59,741 nt of DNA from Planctomycetaceae bacterium (GCA_012959465.1 DUDC01000314.1:1-59741), one strand, 5' to 3'. Numbered from the stretch's first letter, positions 9,073 to 18,451 are shown. The notes: generated from the sequence alone by a model not told the origin. Numbers and translations are program-made.

Positions 9073-9891
9073 GTGTTCATTCTAAAGTCGATCGCTGGCG
9101 CCGTACTTGTGTTGGGTGGAATTCTAGGCATCGGGTTGTGCTCCTTTATTGGGGCGGAAATCCAGAGCAATGCCCATCAGTTGAGAACGGAAATTCCTGC
9201 GACCATTGGACAGATCGAACACGTTGTCCAAACTGTGCATCGACAAGGTGAATCGGCCAAGGTTCTACTGGTGAGAACACGTGGTCATCTGGCCGACATT
9301 GAAGACACGGTAGAGCAACTGTCCGACGATCGTCGCAACTCTGAACTGGCCTCCATTCTTCGCGAATGGAATCAGGAGATTTCCCGCAGTCTCGAACATG
9401 CAGATGAATTCGTCAAAGCGATGGAATCGAGCCTTCACAGCGCGAGTAGTGCACTGTTGCTTGTCGAGTCGATTCCACTATTCCGTCCGCAGCGTGATTC
9501 GACTGGTCAGACCGACCAAGGAGACCTCAGGAACCTGGCCGATCACCTGGTATCGGTTTCCGACATGCTGGCGCAAGTTCACACGGCAATCACCGAGATC
9601 CGCACAAACCGCAGCGTCGACAACGAACAGCTTCAACAGTTGCGGGAAGTGTTCGCTCTACTGGATGGAGAACTCGGACTGGTCCAAACTGAGATCGGCC
9701 TTTTTACTGGCCAGACACGTCGGATCGTCACTCGACTCTCGCATACGCGACAGAACAGTCCGCGTTGGATCGCACACGTCGCGCTGTTGTCGAACGCCTT
9801 CCTGTCGTGCGTCGCCCTTTCACAAGCCGTTGTCGTCATTCAGGGTTGTCGTTGGCTGCGGGGCGACGACCATACCAGTAATCGCAAGTGA
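9073..9891 (+). CDS. two-helix membrane protein with long coiled-coil domain, function unknown
   Basis: 272 residues that I do not recognise as a named family. An N-terminal transmembrane helix (about 5-27) is followed by an almost entirely helical, Gln/Glu/Leu-rich region (about 30-230) with many 'x-L-x-x-x-L' spacings, then a second hydrophobic helix (about 235-258) and a short basic tail. The GTG start is supported by an excellent GGGAGGAG ribosome-binding site nine bases upstream. The shape recalls periplasmic or cytoplasmic tethers with paired anchors. The TerC-like gene upstream may be cotranscribed, but the 189-base gap leaves this open. Confidence 0.75.
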   Translation: MFILKSIAGAVLVLGGILGIGLCSFIGAEIQSNAHQLRTEIPATIGQIEHVVQTVHRQGESAKVLLVRTRGHLADIEDTVEQLSDDRRNSELASILREWNQEISRSLEHADEFVKAMESSLHSASSALLLVESIPLFRPQRDSTGQTDQGDLRNLADHLVSVSDMLAQVHTAITEIRTNRSVDNEQLQQLREVFALLDGELGLVQTEIGLFTGQTRRIVTRLSHTRQNSPRWIAHVALLSNAFLSCVALSQAVVVIQGCRWLRGDDHTSNRK

Positions 9892-9947
9892 GCAGGGCAA
9901 GTCAAGCGAGCACGCGTTTACTCGCGGACGTGCAATAGTGCATCTTT

Positions 9948-9972
9948 GTCACTTTCGGCCAGAGTGATCTAC
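9948..9972. repeat. palindromic repeat, degenerate copy 4, overlapping a gene end
   Basis: The left arm GTCACTTTCG is intact and the right arm CCAGAGTGATCTAC differs from the consensus CGAAAGTGACCTAC at three positions. The copy contains the stop codon and the last codons of the minus-strand PhoD-like gene, so the repeat became coding sequence or the gene end drifted into it. Confidence 0.65.
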
Positions 9973-11391
9973 GTCCTTGAACTCGTGCACGACCTCGCCG
10001 TGGACATCGTGATGCCGAAACGCAATGGTCGGCAATCCGTCGGTCTTCCGCACCGAGACGGAAAGAAAACCACCTTTGACGCGAAGGAACTTCTGCCAAT
10101 CGGGCTGTTTGGGATTTCCCCCCGCGTGTTTGTCGCTTGCCGGACCGCAAGAGAACTCGCGAAGTCCACTGTTGGGATCAATCGACATGTACTGCCAGTG
10201 ACGGTCGCCACAACACGTGTAGAAGTTCTTCAGATTCTGGTCTTTCGTCCACCCGCGGAAATGGTTTCCTTCGTGTGCGAATGAATCGTTGGCATGGTTG
10301 TCTTTCTTGCCTTTGTCACGATCGGGGCCAACGATCGGAGTGGGGCTAATCAAGACTCGAAAATGGGCGTCGCTTTCTCGAATCGACTGTTTAAGCCAAT
10401 CCATCTGCACCTTGCCCCAAATCGTCTTATTCGGTCCGTCGGGCATCGTATTTGGAGATCGATATAGCCGACCCTCAACCATCCAAATTTGCAGTCCGTT
10501 TCCCCAGCGAATAGTCCGATACGTTTTTTCTCCTATCGGCACCTGCTCCCGAAAGATGCCGAAGCCCTCCTCAAAGGTTAACGGGTTCATCCAAATCGCT
10601 TTGCCCGAAGGCCAACCGTCGTTGATCCAGGAATCATGATCGTCGACTTCCCAATAGCCTGGAACGTGGCGATGAAACTCGACATGGCGAGGTAACGAGT
10701 ACATACGGTGCCAGTGGTAACGGGCCAAGGCGACCGTCCGCGCCCGCGGAGCCTCGCTGTCCAAATAAACGGTGTCGCCCGTGGGTACCAAAAAGTCGAG
10801 ATTCAAGCGGCCCATCGCCGGGTAGATGTTGTACCCTTGGCGATCGTCAAGATCCCAATACGACTGTCCCGTTACAACTCCAAATGTCACATCCTGCCAC
10901 TGATCCGCTTTCGCGGGAGTTGAAAATGAACCAGTCGCCGTGGCACTCGCAGCGCTCGCGCCCACATCGCGTGATTCGATTTTGACGAAGTACTTCGTCG
11001 CCGGTTGCAGCGATCTTAGAATAAACTGATGGGTGTAATCTTCTTCTGCCGCCACGGTGATCCATCGGCTGGTCTCCGCGTTATCGAGATCCGAATTTGT
11101 CGCGTAGTGCAGACGAACCTGCCCCACAGCGCCCGGCGATTCACCGTCGCGGTCGTCGATATCGATGTTCGAAGGTGTGTAGGTGTTCTCCTTCGGCACA
11201 CGTTTTTTTGGCTCGCGGTATCCATCCCATTTTCGTTCCGAGTCACGTGTCACCCGAGTCCAGACAATGGCAGAATCCTGAGTCACCTCGCCCACGCGTA
11301 GTCCCATCGCCAGTTCGGAGGCAGCTAGATCGGTAACGAGCCACATGATGATGACCGTCAATACTAGGCCGATTCGTGTTACCAGTCTCAT
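9949..11391 (-). CDS. PhoD-like secreted metallophosphatase
   Basis: About 480 residues. The ATG was chosen over an upstream TTG because GAGGAAAA lies before it and it opens into a signal peptide (VTRIGLVLTVIIMWLVTDLAAS). An N-terminal Ig-like PhoD_N segment (MGLRVGEVTQDSAIVWTRVT to about 160) is followed by the metallophosphatase domain: GDTVYLD near 206, WEVDDHDSWINDG near 250 with the DDHD metal-ligand motif, LISPTPIVGPDR, and CCGDRHWQYMS near 410. PhoD enzymes are Ca/Fe-dependent alkaline phosphatases or phosphodiesterases of the periplasm or cell surface. The DNA encoding its final residues (DVDHSGRK and stop) is a degenerate copy of the palindromic repeat. Confidence 0.9.
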   Translation of the reverse strand: MRLVTRIGLVLTVIIMWLVTDLAASELAMGLRVGEVTQDSAIVWTRVTRDSERKWDGYREPKKRVPKENTYTPSNIDIDDRDGESPGAVGQVRLHYATNSDLDNAETSRWITVAAEEDYTHQFILRSLQPATKYFVKIESRDVGASAASATATGSFSTPAKADQWQDVTFGVVTGQSYWDLDDRQGYNIYPAMGRLNLDFLVPTGDTVYLDSEAPRARTVALARYHWHRMYSLPRHVEFHRHVPGYWEVDDHDSWINDGWPSGKAIWMNPLTFEEGFGIFREQVPIGEKTYRTIRWGNGLQIWMVEGRLYRSPNTMPDGPNKTIWGKVQMDWLKQSIRESDAHFRVLISPTPIVGPDRDKGKKDNHANDSFAHEGNHFRGWTKDQNLKNFYTCCGDRHWQYMSIDPNSGLREFSCGPASDKHAGGNPKQPDWQKFLRVKGGFLSVSVRKTDGLPTIAFRHHDVHGEVVHEFKDVDHSGRK

Positions 11392-11541
11392 CGTTGTTAT
11401 TTTCCTCAGTGACCAGGTCAATTCTTCAAAGAACTACGACATTCTACGTCCGCAAAATGGCTTGTCCAAACCAGTCGTTGAGGCGGGAATAGCGTAACGG
11501 CCTCGACAAGGCTGTATCATTCGCAGGAACAGAGCAGATTC

Positions 11542-13017
11542 CTAGCGGGAAATCGCGCCGACGTACTTGGCGAGTATCTCAAGATTTCGAACAAGTGTCT
11601 TCATCTCAATAACTCGGTTGACCGAACGGGCATCCGCGGCCTGGTATCGCATTTTCCCGTCTTCCACCCATGCTCCTCGATCATCAATTGCCTCGATCAC
11701 CGCCTCAGTCTGTCCGGCCAATCGACGAGACATCACCGCGGGACGAGTGATGTGCTGCCTTGGTTTAAGTTGGTCATCCGGTAGTGATGCCAGTTCTTGT
11801 AACTCTCGCTGAATCGAATCCAAATTCGAGCCAACCTGAAATCCGTAATGCGTCGGCATGTCCGCATCGCTGTAGGTGAGTTGATAGTCCTTGGTGAAGT
11901 AGAGCGGCTTGTTCGTGCGTAACTCGTAGAAACGTGCCAGTCGCCCATCTGCAAGGCGAGACTTTCGATAGTACGCCAGCGCCTTAGGGAGGGTTCTGAT
12001 ATACCGCTTATCCGCGGTGAACCGATACAGGGTCAGCAGTGCTCTCATGACGCTCTGTGACTCGCCGCCGGTGATTGACGCGGGCTCAAACTTCCTCGCC
12101 CAGGCGGGATGCATGTTTTGGTCATACTGCTGCGCCCAACCAGGTTGTGGATCGGGCATCTGCGCCAATAAGAAGAAGTCACCCGTTCTCTTCGCTGCGT
12201 CGAAACAATCTGAACGTCCGTAGATTCGCCAGGCTTCAAACAACATGTCGATGATATGCGACATGTTGTTGTCATTCAGAGTGTAGTAACCACGATAATC
12301 TTTCTGGGGATACGTGCGCGACCACGAATCCGGGTACGATGCCCGTTTGACGGGGTACTGATCTGGATTTGCAGGTTCGGCATACTGTTGTGGCCAGGCG
12401 CCGTTGGGATACTGCACCAACAACATCTTGTCGAGTGCATACTCGACCGCCTCATGGATTGAACGGTCCCTAAACTCTAACGCCTCATCAACGTGCATCA
12501 AAAGCGCGAGTGCCGACTGGCTCTTGTTATCGTCGAAGGTCGTAAGATTGCGGCCGCTCGACCGAGGTTGGTCGGTTCGATAGGCGTACCTGCGGCGACC
12601 TTCCTTCCCCAGATCGAAATGGGAACTCCAGCCTCCCGAGATCAACTGCGATCGAACCAGTGCACGTGCCACTTCCACCGAAGCCTGCAAGCAGTGGTCG
12701 TCTCCACAAAGTCGCCAGGCTTCAAGGTAGGCCTCGCCGACCGACGGTGATCCCGGCGGCTGTGTCCAACCACTGGTGCGTGTCGCGACGCCTTCGCCTT
12801 CGCGCTGACTGAGGTCGGCGCTATAACGCCATAGGTATGCGCCTTGATAACCGACTTTCTGGCGATAAAACGACAACACTCGCCGCATCGCAATCCGCGC
12901 TTTGTCTTGATCGATGGGTTCGCTCGATCTGAGGGATGCTGGAGAGATCCCAACCACCGCAAGTGTCAAGATAAACACGCAGATCGCGCTCGGTCCGTAT
13001 CGTTGGCAGTGATTCAT
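11542..13017 (-). CDS. secreted pectate-lyase-like protein (PelA/PL10 type alpha-barrel)
   Basis: 491 residues with an N-terminal signal sequence (ICVFILTLAVVGISPAS). Repeated helical pairs carry the landmarks of the PelA/PL10 pectate lyase group: SGGWSSHFD, TTFDDNKSQSALALL, YPNGAWPQQY and YYTLNDNNMSHIIDMLFEAW, spaced as in an alpha/alpha barrel, then GWAQQYDQNMHPAWARKFEP and GGESQSVMRALL. Known members cleave polygalacturonate by beta-elimination; close homologues in planctomycetes are only annotated by similarity, so the true polysaccharide is unknown. It follows the FHA gene in the same direction with a 15-base gap and precedes the PhoD-like gene. Confidence 0.8.
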   Translation of the reverse strand: MNHCQRYGPSAICVFILTLAVVGISPASLRSSEPIDQDKARIAMRRVLSFYRQKVGYQGAYLWRYSADLSQREGEGVATRTSGWTQPPGSPSVGEAYLEAWRLCGDDHCLQASVEVARALVRSQLISGGWSSHFDLGKEGRRRYAYRTDQPRSSGRNLTTFDDNKSQSALALLMHVDEALEFRDRSIHEAVEYALDKMLLVQYPNGAWPQQYAEPANPDQYPVKRASYPDSWSRTYPQKDYRGYYTLNDNNMSHIIDMLFEAWRIYGRSDCFDAAKRTGDFFLLAQMPDPQPGWAQQYDQNMHPAWARKFEPASITGGESQSVMRALLTLYRFTADKRYIRTLPKALAYYRKSRLADGRLARFYELRTNKPLYFTKDYQLTYSDADMPTHYGFQVGSNLDSIQRELQELASLPDDQLKPRQHITRPAVMSRRLAGQTEAVIEAIDDRGAWVEDGKMRYQAADARSVNRVIEMKTLVRNLEILAKYVGAISR

Positions 13018-13031
13018 TGGGCGGCTTTCGA

Positions 13032-13778
13032 CTAGAGCGTCAAAGGGCAGGGCGGGTCGAATGGTTGAGCTGAATCCGATACAGGCGGCGGCGGAATCAA
13101 ATTCTCCACCCCGCTTCCACCAGTCAGCGACGCAAACGGACTCTTGCCCACTCGAGAATCAGCTGCCGCCAAGTTGTCCAGCGGACTGCCGAAGCTACTC
13201 TCTTCGCCGCCGGCGCCACCGCCAAACAGTGGTGAAGTCGAGCCGGCCATCGACTGAATGGGACTTCCCGATTTCTTTTTTGCCGATGGCGGAGGTAGCG
13301 GATTGTCATCCTTGCGCGGGTTGACATTGGCCACCGTGATGCCCGGCTCACCAATCACCACTTTAGAGTTGTCGGCCGGTTTGTCGAAGGGTTCGTCAAA
13401 TACGTCGCTCTGCCCATGCTCTGGAGCTGGTGCCTGTGCATTGAATTCGCGGTCGGTCGTATCGAACTTCTGGCGACCCTGTTGTACATCGACCAAGAAC
13501 TCCGAGCCGCCGGCCAACATGATATCACCAGCTGTCAACGAAATCTCCCGGATCACTTGACCGTTTACTTTGGTCTTATTGCGACTGCCTAGATCGCGAA
13601 GAATGGCCATACCATCGGCGATTTCCACCGAGAAATGTTGACCGGACATGTACCCGTCATTCGGGAAGGCAATATCGGCGGGAACTTCACGCCCGACCAC
13701 GATCTTCTGACCCTCTCCGAGACTCAGTTTTCGTCCTTCCTCTGGACCCGCCGATACAACAGTGAGGACTAACAACAT
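13032..13778 (-). CDS. FHA-domain protein with proline/glycine/serine-rich tail
   Basis: About 248 residues from the ATG that starts directly at the domain (MLLVLTVVSAGPEEGRKL); an upstream in-frame start would add an unlikely arginine-rich leader. Residues 1-95 are a forkhead-associated phosphothreonine-binding domain: IVVGREVPADIAFP with the GR, the S-x-x-H motif in MSGQHFSVEI, and LRDLGSRNKTKVNG with the conserved SxN. The rest is low complexity rich in Ser, Gly, Pro and Ala with no visible fold. FHA proteins dock onto phosphorylated partners, usually Ser/Thr kinase targets. The only kinase-like gene in the window, near 48 kb, is predicted inactive, so the partner is elsewhere. Confidence 0.9.
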   Translation of the reverse strand: MLLVLTVVSAGPEEGRKLSLGEGQKIVVGREVPADIAFPNDGYMSGQHFSVEIADGMAILRDLGSRNKTKVNGQVIREISLTAGDIMLAGGSEFLVDVQQGRQKFDTTDREFNAQAPAPEHGQSDVFDEPFDKPADNSKVVIGEPGITVANVNPRKDDNPLPPPSAKKKSGSPIQSMAGSTSPLFGGGAGGEESSFGSPLDNLAAADSRVGKSPFASLTGGSGVENLIPPPPVSDSAQPFDPPCPLTL

Positions 13779-14000
13779 GTGATGGGACTCGCGTGGCAGA
13801 CGAGGTGAGAAAACACAATGGACCATTGAGTTCAGCAACGCTTGTTGTAAGCGGTTTGCCAGCGACTGTAAACTCGCAACCGCGTTGCGGTGGGCCAGAT
13901 ATTGTACAGCGTCGCTACTCGCCTCGGGTCCTCGTCTCTTCGTGAGACATGAGGCGCACAGAGAATGTGTGCGGTGAACGCCTACGAGGCCTTATCGTAC

Positions 14001-15776
14001 TCAGCGTTTCAAATCCCGCTGCAACTGCGCGGAATAGAGTTTCGCCTTCTCTTTGTCGCCCTCGGCTTCAGACATGGCCTTCAAGTTCTGCACAGCTACC
14101 GTGCGATCGTCCGGATCGGCCCAACCAACATCGATCGCCGATTCGATATACCGCAGGCCGCGTACGGTCACCTCCATCGCGTCTTTTTTGGCACCGATTT
14201 TCCAGAAGCTGACCCCAACGCTGACCAGTTGATCTCCTCGCAGGATGGCATGCTGCGGAAATGGTCGGGCTCGAGGATCATCGAGTACGGAGAGCATGCG
14301 TCGGAACCACACACTCGCCGCCTTGTGGTCGCCCAGTCCGACTGATTCGACGACGCCTCGCGCGAACAAGACGTCGGCTAATCGTCGCATATTTGCTGCT
14401 TCCAATTGCGCTGGTTGTGACTGGTTTGTCAGTGCGGCCAGGGCGCCCTCAAACGTCTTGATCGCTTTCTCGTTCGCGCCGTCGCGAAGTTGTCGCATGG
14501 CGATTTGCTTCAAGGCCGTGGCGGCATTTCTTCTCGCCTGTTGAGCAAGAATTGGGTCGCCTTTCCGTACCAATGACATCGTTTCGTCTTCCAACCGTTT
14601 GACTAAGTCGGCCGACTCCATCGGTTCGACCAATAGCGTGCGGCTGGCAATGATCGCCGCGAGCAGATCTTGGCGGGCACCGATGTTGCCACCGGTTAGC
14701 ATCACGAGCGGAACCAGTTTTTCGGCGTTTGTCTGCCAACGTTCCATCGTTGCTTTCTGGCGAGTCCACTTCCCACTTGAAACCACTTTCAACATTTCCA
14801 GGTGAGCGTTGAAGAGTGTCTTCGTGGCGTTCGAGTTTCCGGGGTCCTTGGCGAGCACTTTCATCGCTTCATCACATGCTTGCTGGAGCCATTGAGCCGC
14901 TTGGTCGGTATTACCCTGCTTCGACTCCGACTCGAGCCGTGCGAGTTCCACGAGGGCCACCATCCGAATAGTAGGAGTGACGTCGGCGTCGTTCATCGCC
15001 GATTTCACCGCCTCTTGAGCTTGCTGACGATCGCCGATCGCCACGGTCCACCGGGCGATCAAGAGTTTCCAATGTGCATTTCGTTTTGCAGGGTCGACGC
15101 GTTCGAGCAGCGATTTCGCCACATCATAGCGCTCTAGATCAAGTGCTAGTTCAGACAATTCAAGGCGGACCGGGTCCTTGTCATCGGCCAGTGCCACAGC
15201 GGCCATTAGATCAGACCACGATTGACTGAATCCGTTCTTCCGCTGATCGCGCGAACGTGCGATTAAGTCCTTCGCCGACGGGGCCCTGATGAGAATGCGG
15301 GTCACGTCCTCTGATTTCGCGGAAACCCGGACTAAGGAAATCCCTCGTTCGGGAATCAACCGAAATGATTGATCGCCCAGATTAACGTCGACATGAACCA
15401 GTCCTTTCACGTCAAGAATTTTTTTGGCCCATTCTGTCGAGCGAGGTCCTTGTAGTGTTACCGCCAACTCGTCAACGACTCCTGCCTTCATTGATGTGCG
15501 AATTTCCTCGACCGAATCGACTTTGAACACCAGACTCTTGCCACCGTCGAGACGTTGCTCAGGTTTGCCGAAGCTGGCGACCAATTCAACCGATGTGGTC
15601 TTGCCCGGTGTAATGCCGCTGTACGTGCCGGCGAAGACATTTACCAAGGTGAGAACGCTGGGAGCTTTGACTCCGTCGCTCTCGCGTTTGTTTTCGGCAT
15701 TGGCTGTCCCACTTCCGACAGCCAGGCCTAGAATCAGAATTCCCAATGCCAATTTGCTGTGGATGTTGGCCATCAT
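14001..15776 (-). CDS. secreted TPR-like repeat protein, function unknown
   Basis: About 591 residues starting at tandem ATGs that open into a signal peptide (NIHSKLALGILILGLAVGSGTANA). Residues about 45-190 form an unrecognised beta-rich domain (GTYSGITPGKTTSVELVASFGKPEQRL, DELAVTLQGPRS) reminiscent of small SmpA/OmlA-like 'tracker' domains that begin with a Thr/Ser-rich 'I-x-x-G-x-T' turn. The remainder is helical and TPR-like (LELSELALDLERYDVAKSLLERVDP, AHWKLLIARWTVAIGDRQQAQEAV). This suggests a periplasmic scaffold. It is in the same direction as the FHA and HEAT genes but separated from each by more than 200 bases. Confidence 0.7.
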   Translation of the reverse strand: MMANIHSKLALGILILGLAVGSGTANAENKRESDGVKAPSVLTLVNVFAGTYSGITPGKTTSVELVASFGKPEQRLDGGKSLVFKVDSVEEIRTSMKAGVVDELAVTLQGPRSTEWAKKILDVKGLVHVDVNLGDQSFRLIPERGISLVRVSAKSEDVTRILIRAPSAKDLIARSRDQRKNGFSQSWSDLMAAVALADDKDPVRLELSELALDLERYDVAKSLLERVDPAKRNAHWKLLIARWTVAIGDRQQAQEAVKSAMNDADVTPTIRMVALVELARLESESKQGNTDQAAQWLQQACDEAMKVLAKDPGNSNATKTLFNAHLEMLKVVSSGKWTRQKATMERWQTNAEKLVPLVMLTGGNIGARQDLLAAIIASRTLLVEPMESADLVKRLEDETMSLVRKGDPILAQQARRNAATALKQIAMRQLRDGANEKAIKTFEGALAALTNQSQPAQLEAANMRRLADVLFARGVVESVGLGDHKAASVWFRRMLSVLDDPRARPFPQHAILRGDQLVSVGVSFWKIGAKKDAMEVTVRGLRYIESAIDVGWADPDDRTVAVQNLKAMSEAEGDKEKAKLYSAQLQRDLKR

Positions 15777-16174
15777 CGAAGATCTCGAGAGATGTGTAGT
15801 GGAAATAGACAGGGTCTCTAGCAACTTTGTCGCCAGTGCACCGCAACGGCACTCGATCCGCAAGTGGCGACTTGTGGTTTGGGGCAGAAAAGTACCGTAC
15901 TGACCGAAACCTGTCTATGCCGGATTACGTCCTCACCGGATTCGGACGGCCCTTCCGCTGCCTTGGACATCGGCAAACTTGACTCGCCGTAATAAACTAG
16001 GAAGTTTGAGAGGACATAAGGGATTGGTCGATGGGCGAGTGCCCTTTGACGGAATTTCCCAAAGCGAGTGAGAGAGTCGTTTGCCGCGCACAGTAAGTTG
16101 TTCCAGCCGGAACAGTCGCGCCTCGAGAATCCCAAGTTCGACCGAGTCGGCGTAGGGGTGACGTCGAGCACAAA

Positions 16175-16205
16175 AAAAGCAGCCACTTAGCAAGTGGCTG
16201 CTTTT
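16175..16205 (-). terminator. intrinsic terminator of the HEAT lipoprotein gene
   Basis: AAAAGCAGCCACTT and AAGTGGCTGCTTTT form a perfect 14-bp stem with a 3-base loop. On the minus strand it lies 28 bases after the HEAT gene stop and is followed by a T-run (seven A on the plus strand at 16172-16178). The T's on the plus side would also let it work in the other direction. Confidence 0.9.
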
Positions 16206-16232
16206 GAATCGTCAAACTCGCCAGGCGAGCAC

Positions 16233-17168
16233 CTATTTCTTGGAACTTGAAATCGGGCGGTGCTTCACCACGAGGACGGATGTCTTCTTCTTTGCTTCCG
16301 GACGAACCGCTGGAAGTGGCTTCTCGGCTACCTGCGGCTTCTTCTTTGTGACGGTTGGTTTGATAGTTGGCTTGGCTGTCGGCTTGTTCAGCTTTCTCGC
16401 CTCTGGAAGCCAAGTGTAGTTACCGAATTGGAAGAGTGTCGCGTTATTCGCGGAGGGTTCGGCCGGCGTGAGGTCGCTTGTCGTACCCGGTTCAACGGCG
16501 CCCGGCTCGACTGTTCCGTCGCCACCAGTTTTGTCTAGAGGAGGGCACGCGGCCAGGGCACTTGTCGCCGCTTGGCGAACTCGAGCTGAAGGCTCATTGA
16601 AGCAGCCGTCCTTTTCGCCACTCGACATGCTCGTAAGCGTGGTCTGGATCTTCTCGGTGCAGCACGTCGGCGAACACCCGTTGCTGCATGCACAGCACAC
16701 ACCAGCAGCCGTTTTGATTCCTTCGGCCGCTGCTAGGCGGACTTCTTCGTTGCAATCGTTGAGCGATTCTAGCATCGCTGCTTCGATTGATCCGTCGTCG
16801 TTGTAGCACCCGCAACCAACTTCAGTGAGGTACTTGATGGCCTCGATCTTCTGATCCTTGAGATCCTCTTGAATCTTCACATCCGCTGCGCCACCAAGCA
16901 AGTCGCTCTTGGGAAGTCCAAGGTCTGCGATCAACTTTGGAGCATCCACAATCCTCACTTGAGGAGCCTTGCGTTCCAATCCCGGACGGTTTCCTTTTCG
17001 ATTGGAAAATCCATCACGGACACCCAACATTGCTTGGGGAATACCCAGTTTTTGCCAATACGTCGTGACAGGCGTTTTGGGTCCTTGAACCCCTCGACAG
17101 CCAATCATTGCCACTACCACGACCGCACCGATCGTCAGGCGACTTGTGATTCGCATTCGTACGTCCAT
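16233..17168 (-). CDS. Cys-rich HEAT-repeat lipoprotein
   Basis: 311 residues with a lipoprotein signal peptide ending in the lipobox MIGC near residue 24. Residues about 100-215 hold two or three HEAT-like helical repeats (AIKYLTEVGCGCYNDDGSIEAAMLESLND, EVRLAAAEGIKTA, ARVRQAATSALAAC) studded with cysteines in CxC and CC pairs (VGCGC, VCCACSNGCSPTCC). The C-terminal 90 residues are Pro/Lys/Thr-rich and end in a basic stretch (KKKTSVLVVKHR). The cysteines could bind metal or form disulphides in the periplasm. I recall similar proteins only from planctomycetes, without assigned function. A perfect hairpin terminator follows. Confidence 0.75.
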   Translation of the reverse strand: MDVRMRITSRLTIGAVVVVAMIGCRGVQGPKTPVTTYWQKLGIPQAMLGVRDGFSNRKGNRPGLERKAPQVRIVDAPKLIADLGLPKSDLLGGAADVKIQEDLKDQKIEAIKYLTEVGCGCYNDDGSIEAAMLESLNDCNEEVRLAAAEGIKTAAGVCCACSNGCSPTCCTEKIQTTLTSMSSGEKDGCFNEPSARVRQAATSALAACPPLDKTGGDGTVEPGAVEPGTTSDLTPAEPSANNATLFQFGNYTWLPEARKLNKPTAKPTIKPTVTKKKPQVAEKPLPAVRPEAKKKTSVLVVKHRPISSSKK

Positions 17169-17787
17169 GAGGTGGACAACATCCTATTTTTTGGGGTGAG
17201 CCGGGCCAACGCGATCTTGTCGCTCTGCGCGAATCCAAAACCTTATCGTCCATGTAAAGAAGATCATCCCGGTTAAAGGGATTAGGAGCTATAATCGGTA
17301 CAACCAGCGAATCATCTTACGACTTTCTAATTTTCGCGGCACATCTCACTCACATTACCCAGGCCATTTAACCGGAAAATCAGACGCAAATTCTGAGAAT
17401 TTACACCCTCGTGAGTGGCACTTGTAACGCTTTGAGCTCAAAAGCACCAAGATGCGAATTCGCGATTGCGCTCGGATTGGCCGCGCATGCGCAAGCCCAC
17501 GGTGTACGGCCTCAACCACCTCCCGAAGCCGCGAGGGCGGCGACAGCAGGTATCGCGCTATGTTCAGCTCGCTGTCGCGGCGTTCGCCGCGGCGATTCGC
17601 CCAATCTCAACGGGCCAACTTCACTTGCCGAACTGGCGAAGCCAGGTGCCACACATTGGACTACAGCTGGACCACTTCAGTGACACGTCGATTTCCATAC
17701 CACTCTTGGTAACGGTCACCTCGTGGTCCTTCGGCCACGTATAGGTTTTCGATCGAAACTTCACCGTGATGTCCACTTTGAATTTGA
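17169..17787. other. gene-free stretch ahead of the methyltransferase remnant
   Basis: About 620 bases with no frame I can support. The left part is the AT-richer upstream region of the HEAT lipoprotein gene. Short open frames exist on both strands between about 17440 and 17810 (for example KPTVYGLNHLPKPRGRRQ on plus and EVTVTKSGMEIDVSLKW on minus), but none has a start with a ribosome-binding site or a family I recognise. The minus frame runs into the methyltransferase remnant, so a recombination junction near 17786 is likely. I interpret the stretch as decayed sequence. Confidence 0.5.
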
Positions 17788-18295
17788 TTGGTCGGGCGGT
17801 TCTTGGGGCCACTCGCCAAGCACCTCGAGGGCGTGGACCTGTCGAACAAGATGCTCGAGCACGCTGAGCAAACAGGCAGATACGATGCTCTGGTCCAGGC
17901 CGATCTTGTCGAATACCTCGAGCGACTCAGCGAACCGTTCGATTTGATCGTCGCCGCCGACACGTTGAATTATTTTGGTGATTTGACGGACGTAATGCGA
18001 TTGCTGATTCAGTCGCTCCGGCCCGGTGGTTACCTGCTGTTCACCGTCGAAGAAGGGCCTTTGATGGGCGATGATGGCTATTACCTGCAACCTCATGTAC
18101 CTGCAACCTCATGGGCGGTACGTTCATACGCCGCCACACATCATTGAACGAATGGGGGGAAACGGCATTCCCGGAGGAACAATGCGGAGGATCGTTCTCC
18201 GTAAGGAAAATGACAAAGATGTCATGGGTCGGGTGACACTCTGCCAAAAACCGCTCCACGACCCAGACAGCGACGAAAATCAACTCGTTGATTGA
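17788..18295 (+). pseudogene. class I SAM methyltransferase remnant, 5'-truncated and frameshifted
   Basis: The first 120 codons read LVGRFLGPLAKHLEGVDLSNKML..., YDALVQADL..., FDLIVAADTLNYFGDL and LRPGGYLLFTVEEG, which are motifs I (second half) to post-III of a class I methyltransferase, of the kind often fused to TPR repeats. The gene begins in the middle of motif I, immediately after an in-frame stop, so its N-terminus is gone. At 18082-18113 the 16-mer TACCTGCAACCTCATG is duplicated in tandem, shifting the frame by one. Deleting one copy restores DGYYLQPHGRYVHTPP and a further 60 codons to a stop at 18293. Both defects show it is dead. Confidence 0.85.
18082..18113 (+). repeat. 16-bp perfect tandem duplication inside methyltransferase remnant
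   Basis: TACCTGCAACCTCATG occurs twice without spacer. Sixteen is not a multiple of three, so the duplication puts the downstream half of the methyltransferase out of frame. Removing either copy rebuilds the expected family motif LQPHGRYVHT. Confidence 0.97.
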
Positions 18296-18354
18296 CCAGG
18301 AACGCCCTAGGTTTGGTTGAGACTCGGCCCGTTTCCCTGTTTTTCGTTCCCCCT

Positions 18355-18384
18355 TTGTGGCGGCGTCTCGTCGACCTTTATAAG
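18355..18384 (+). promoter_or_regulatory. possible sigma70-type promoter for the propeller protein
   Basis: TTGTGG and TATAAG are separated by 18 bases, 67 bases before the ATG of the PQQ-like gene. The -10 element is good, the -35 element weak; this is a candidate from pattern only. Confidence 0.35.
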
Positions 18385-18451
18385 ATGACGCTTGCGACCG
18401 CTTGTCGCTCCAATTCACCCAGCGATCCTCTTTCCGGACGAGACCTTTGAA

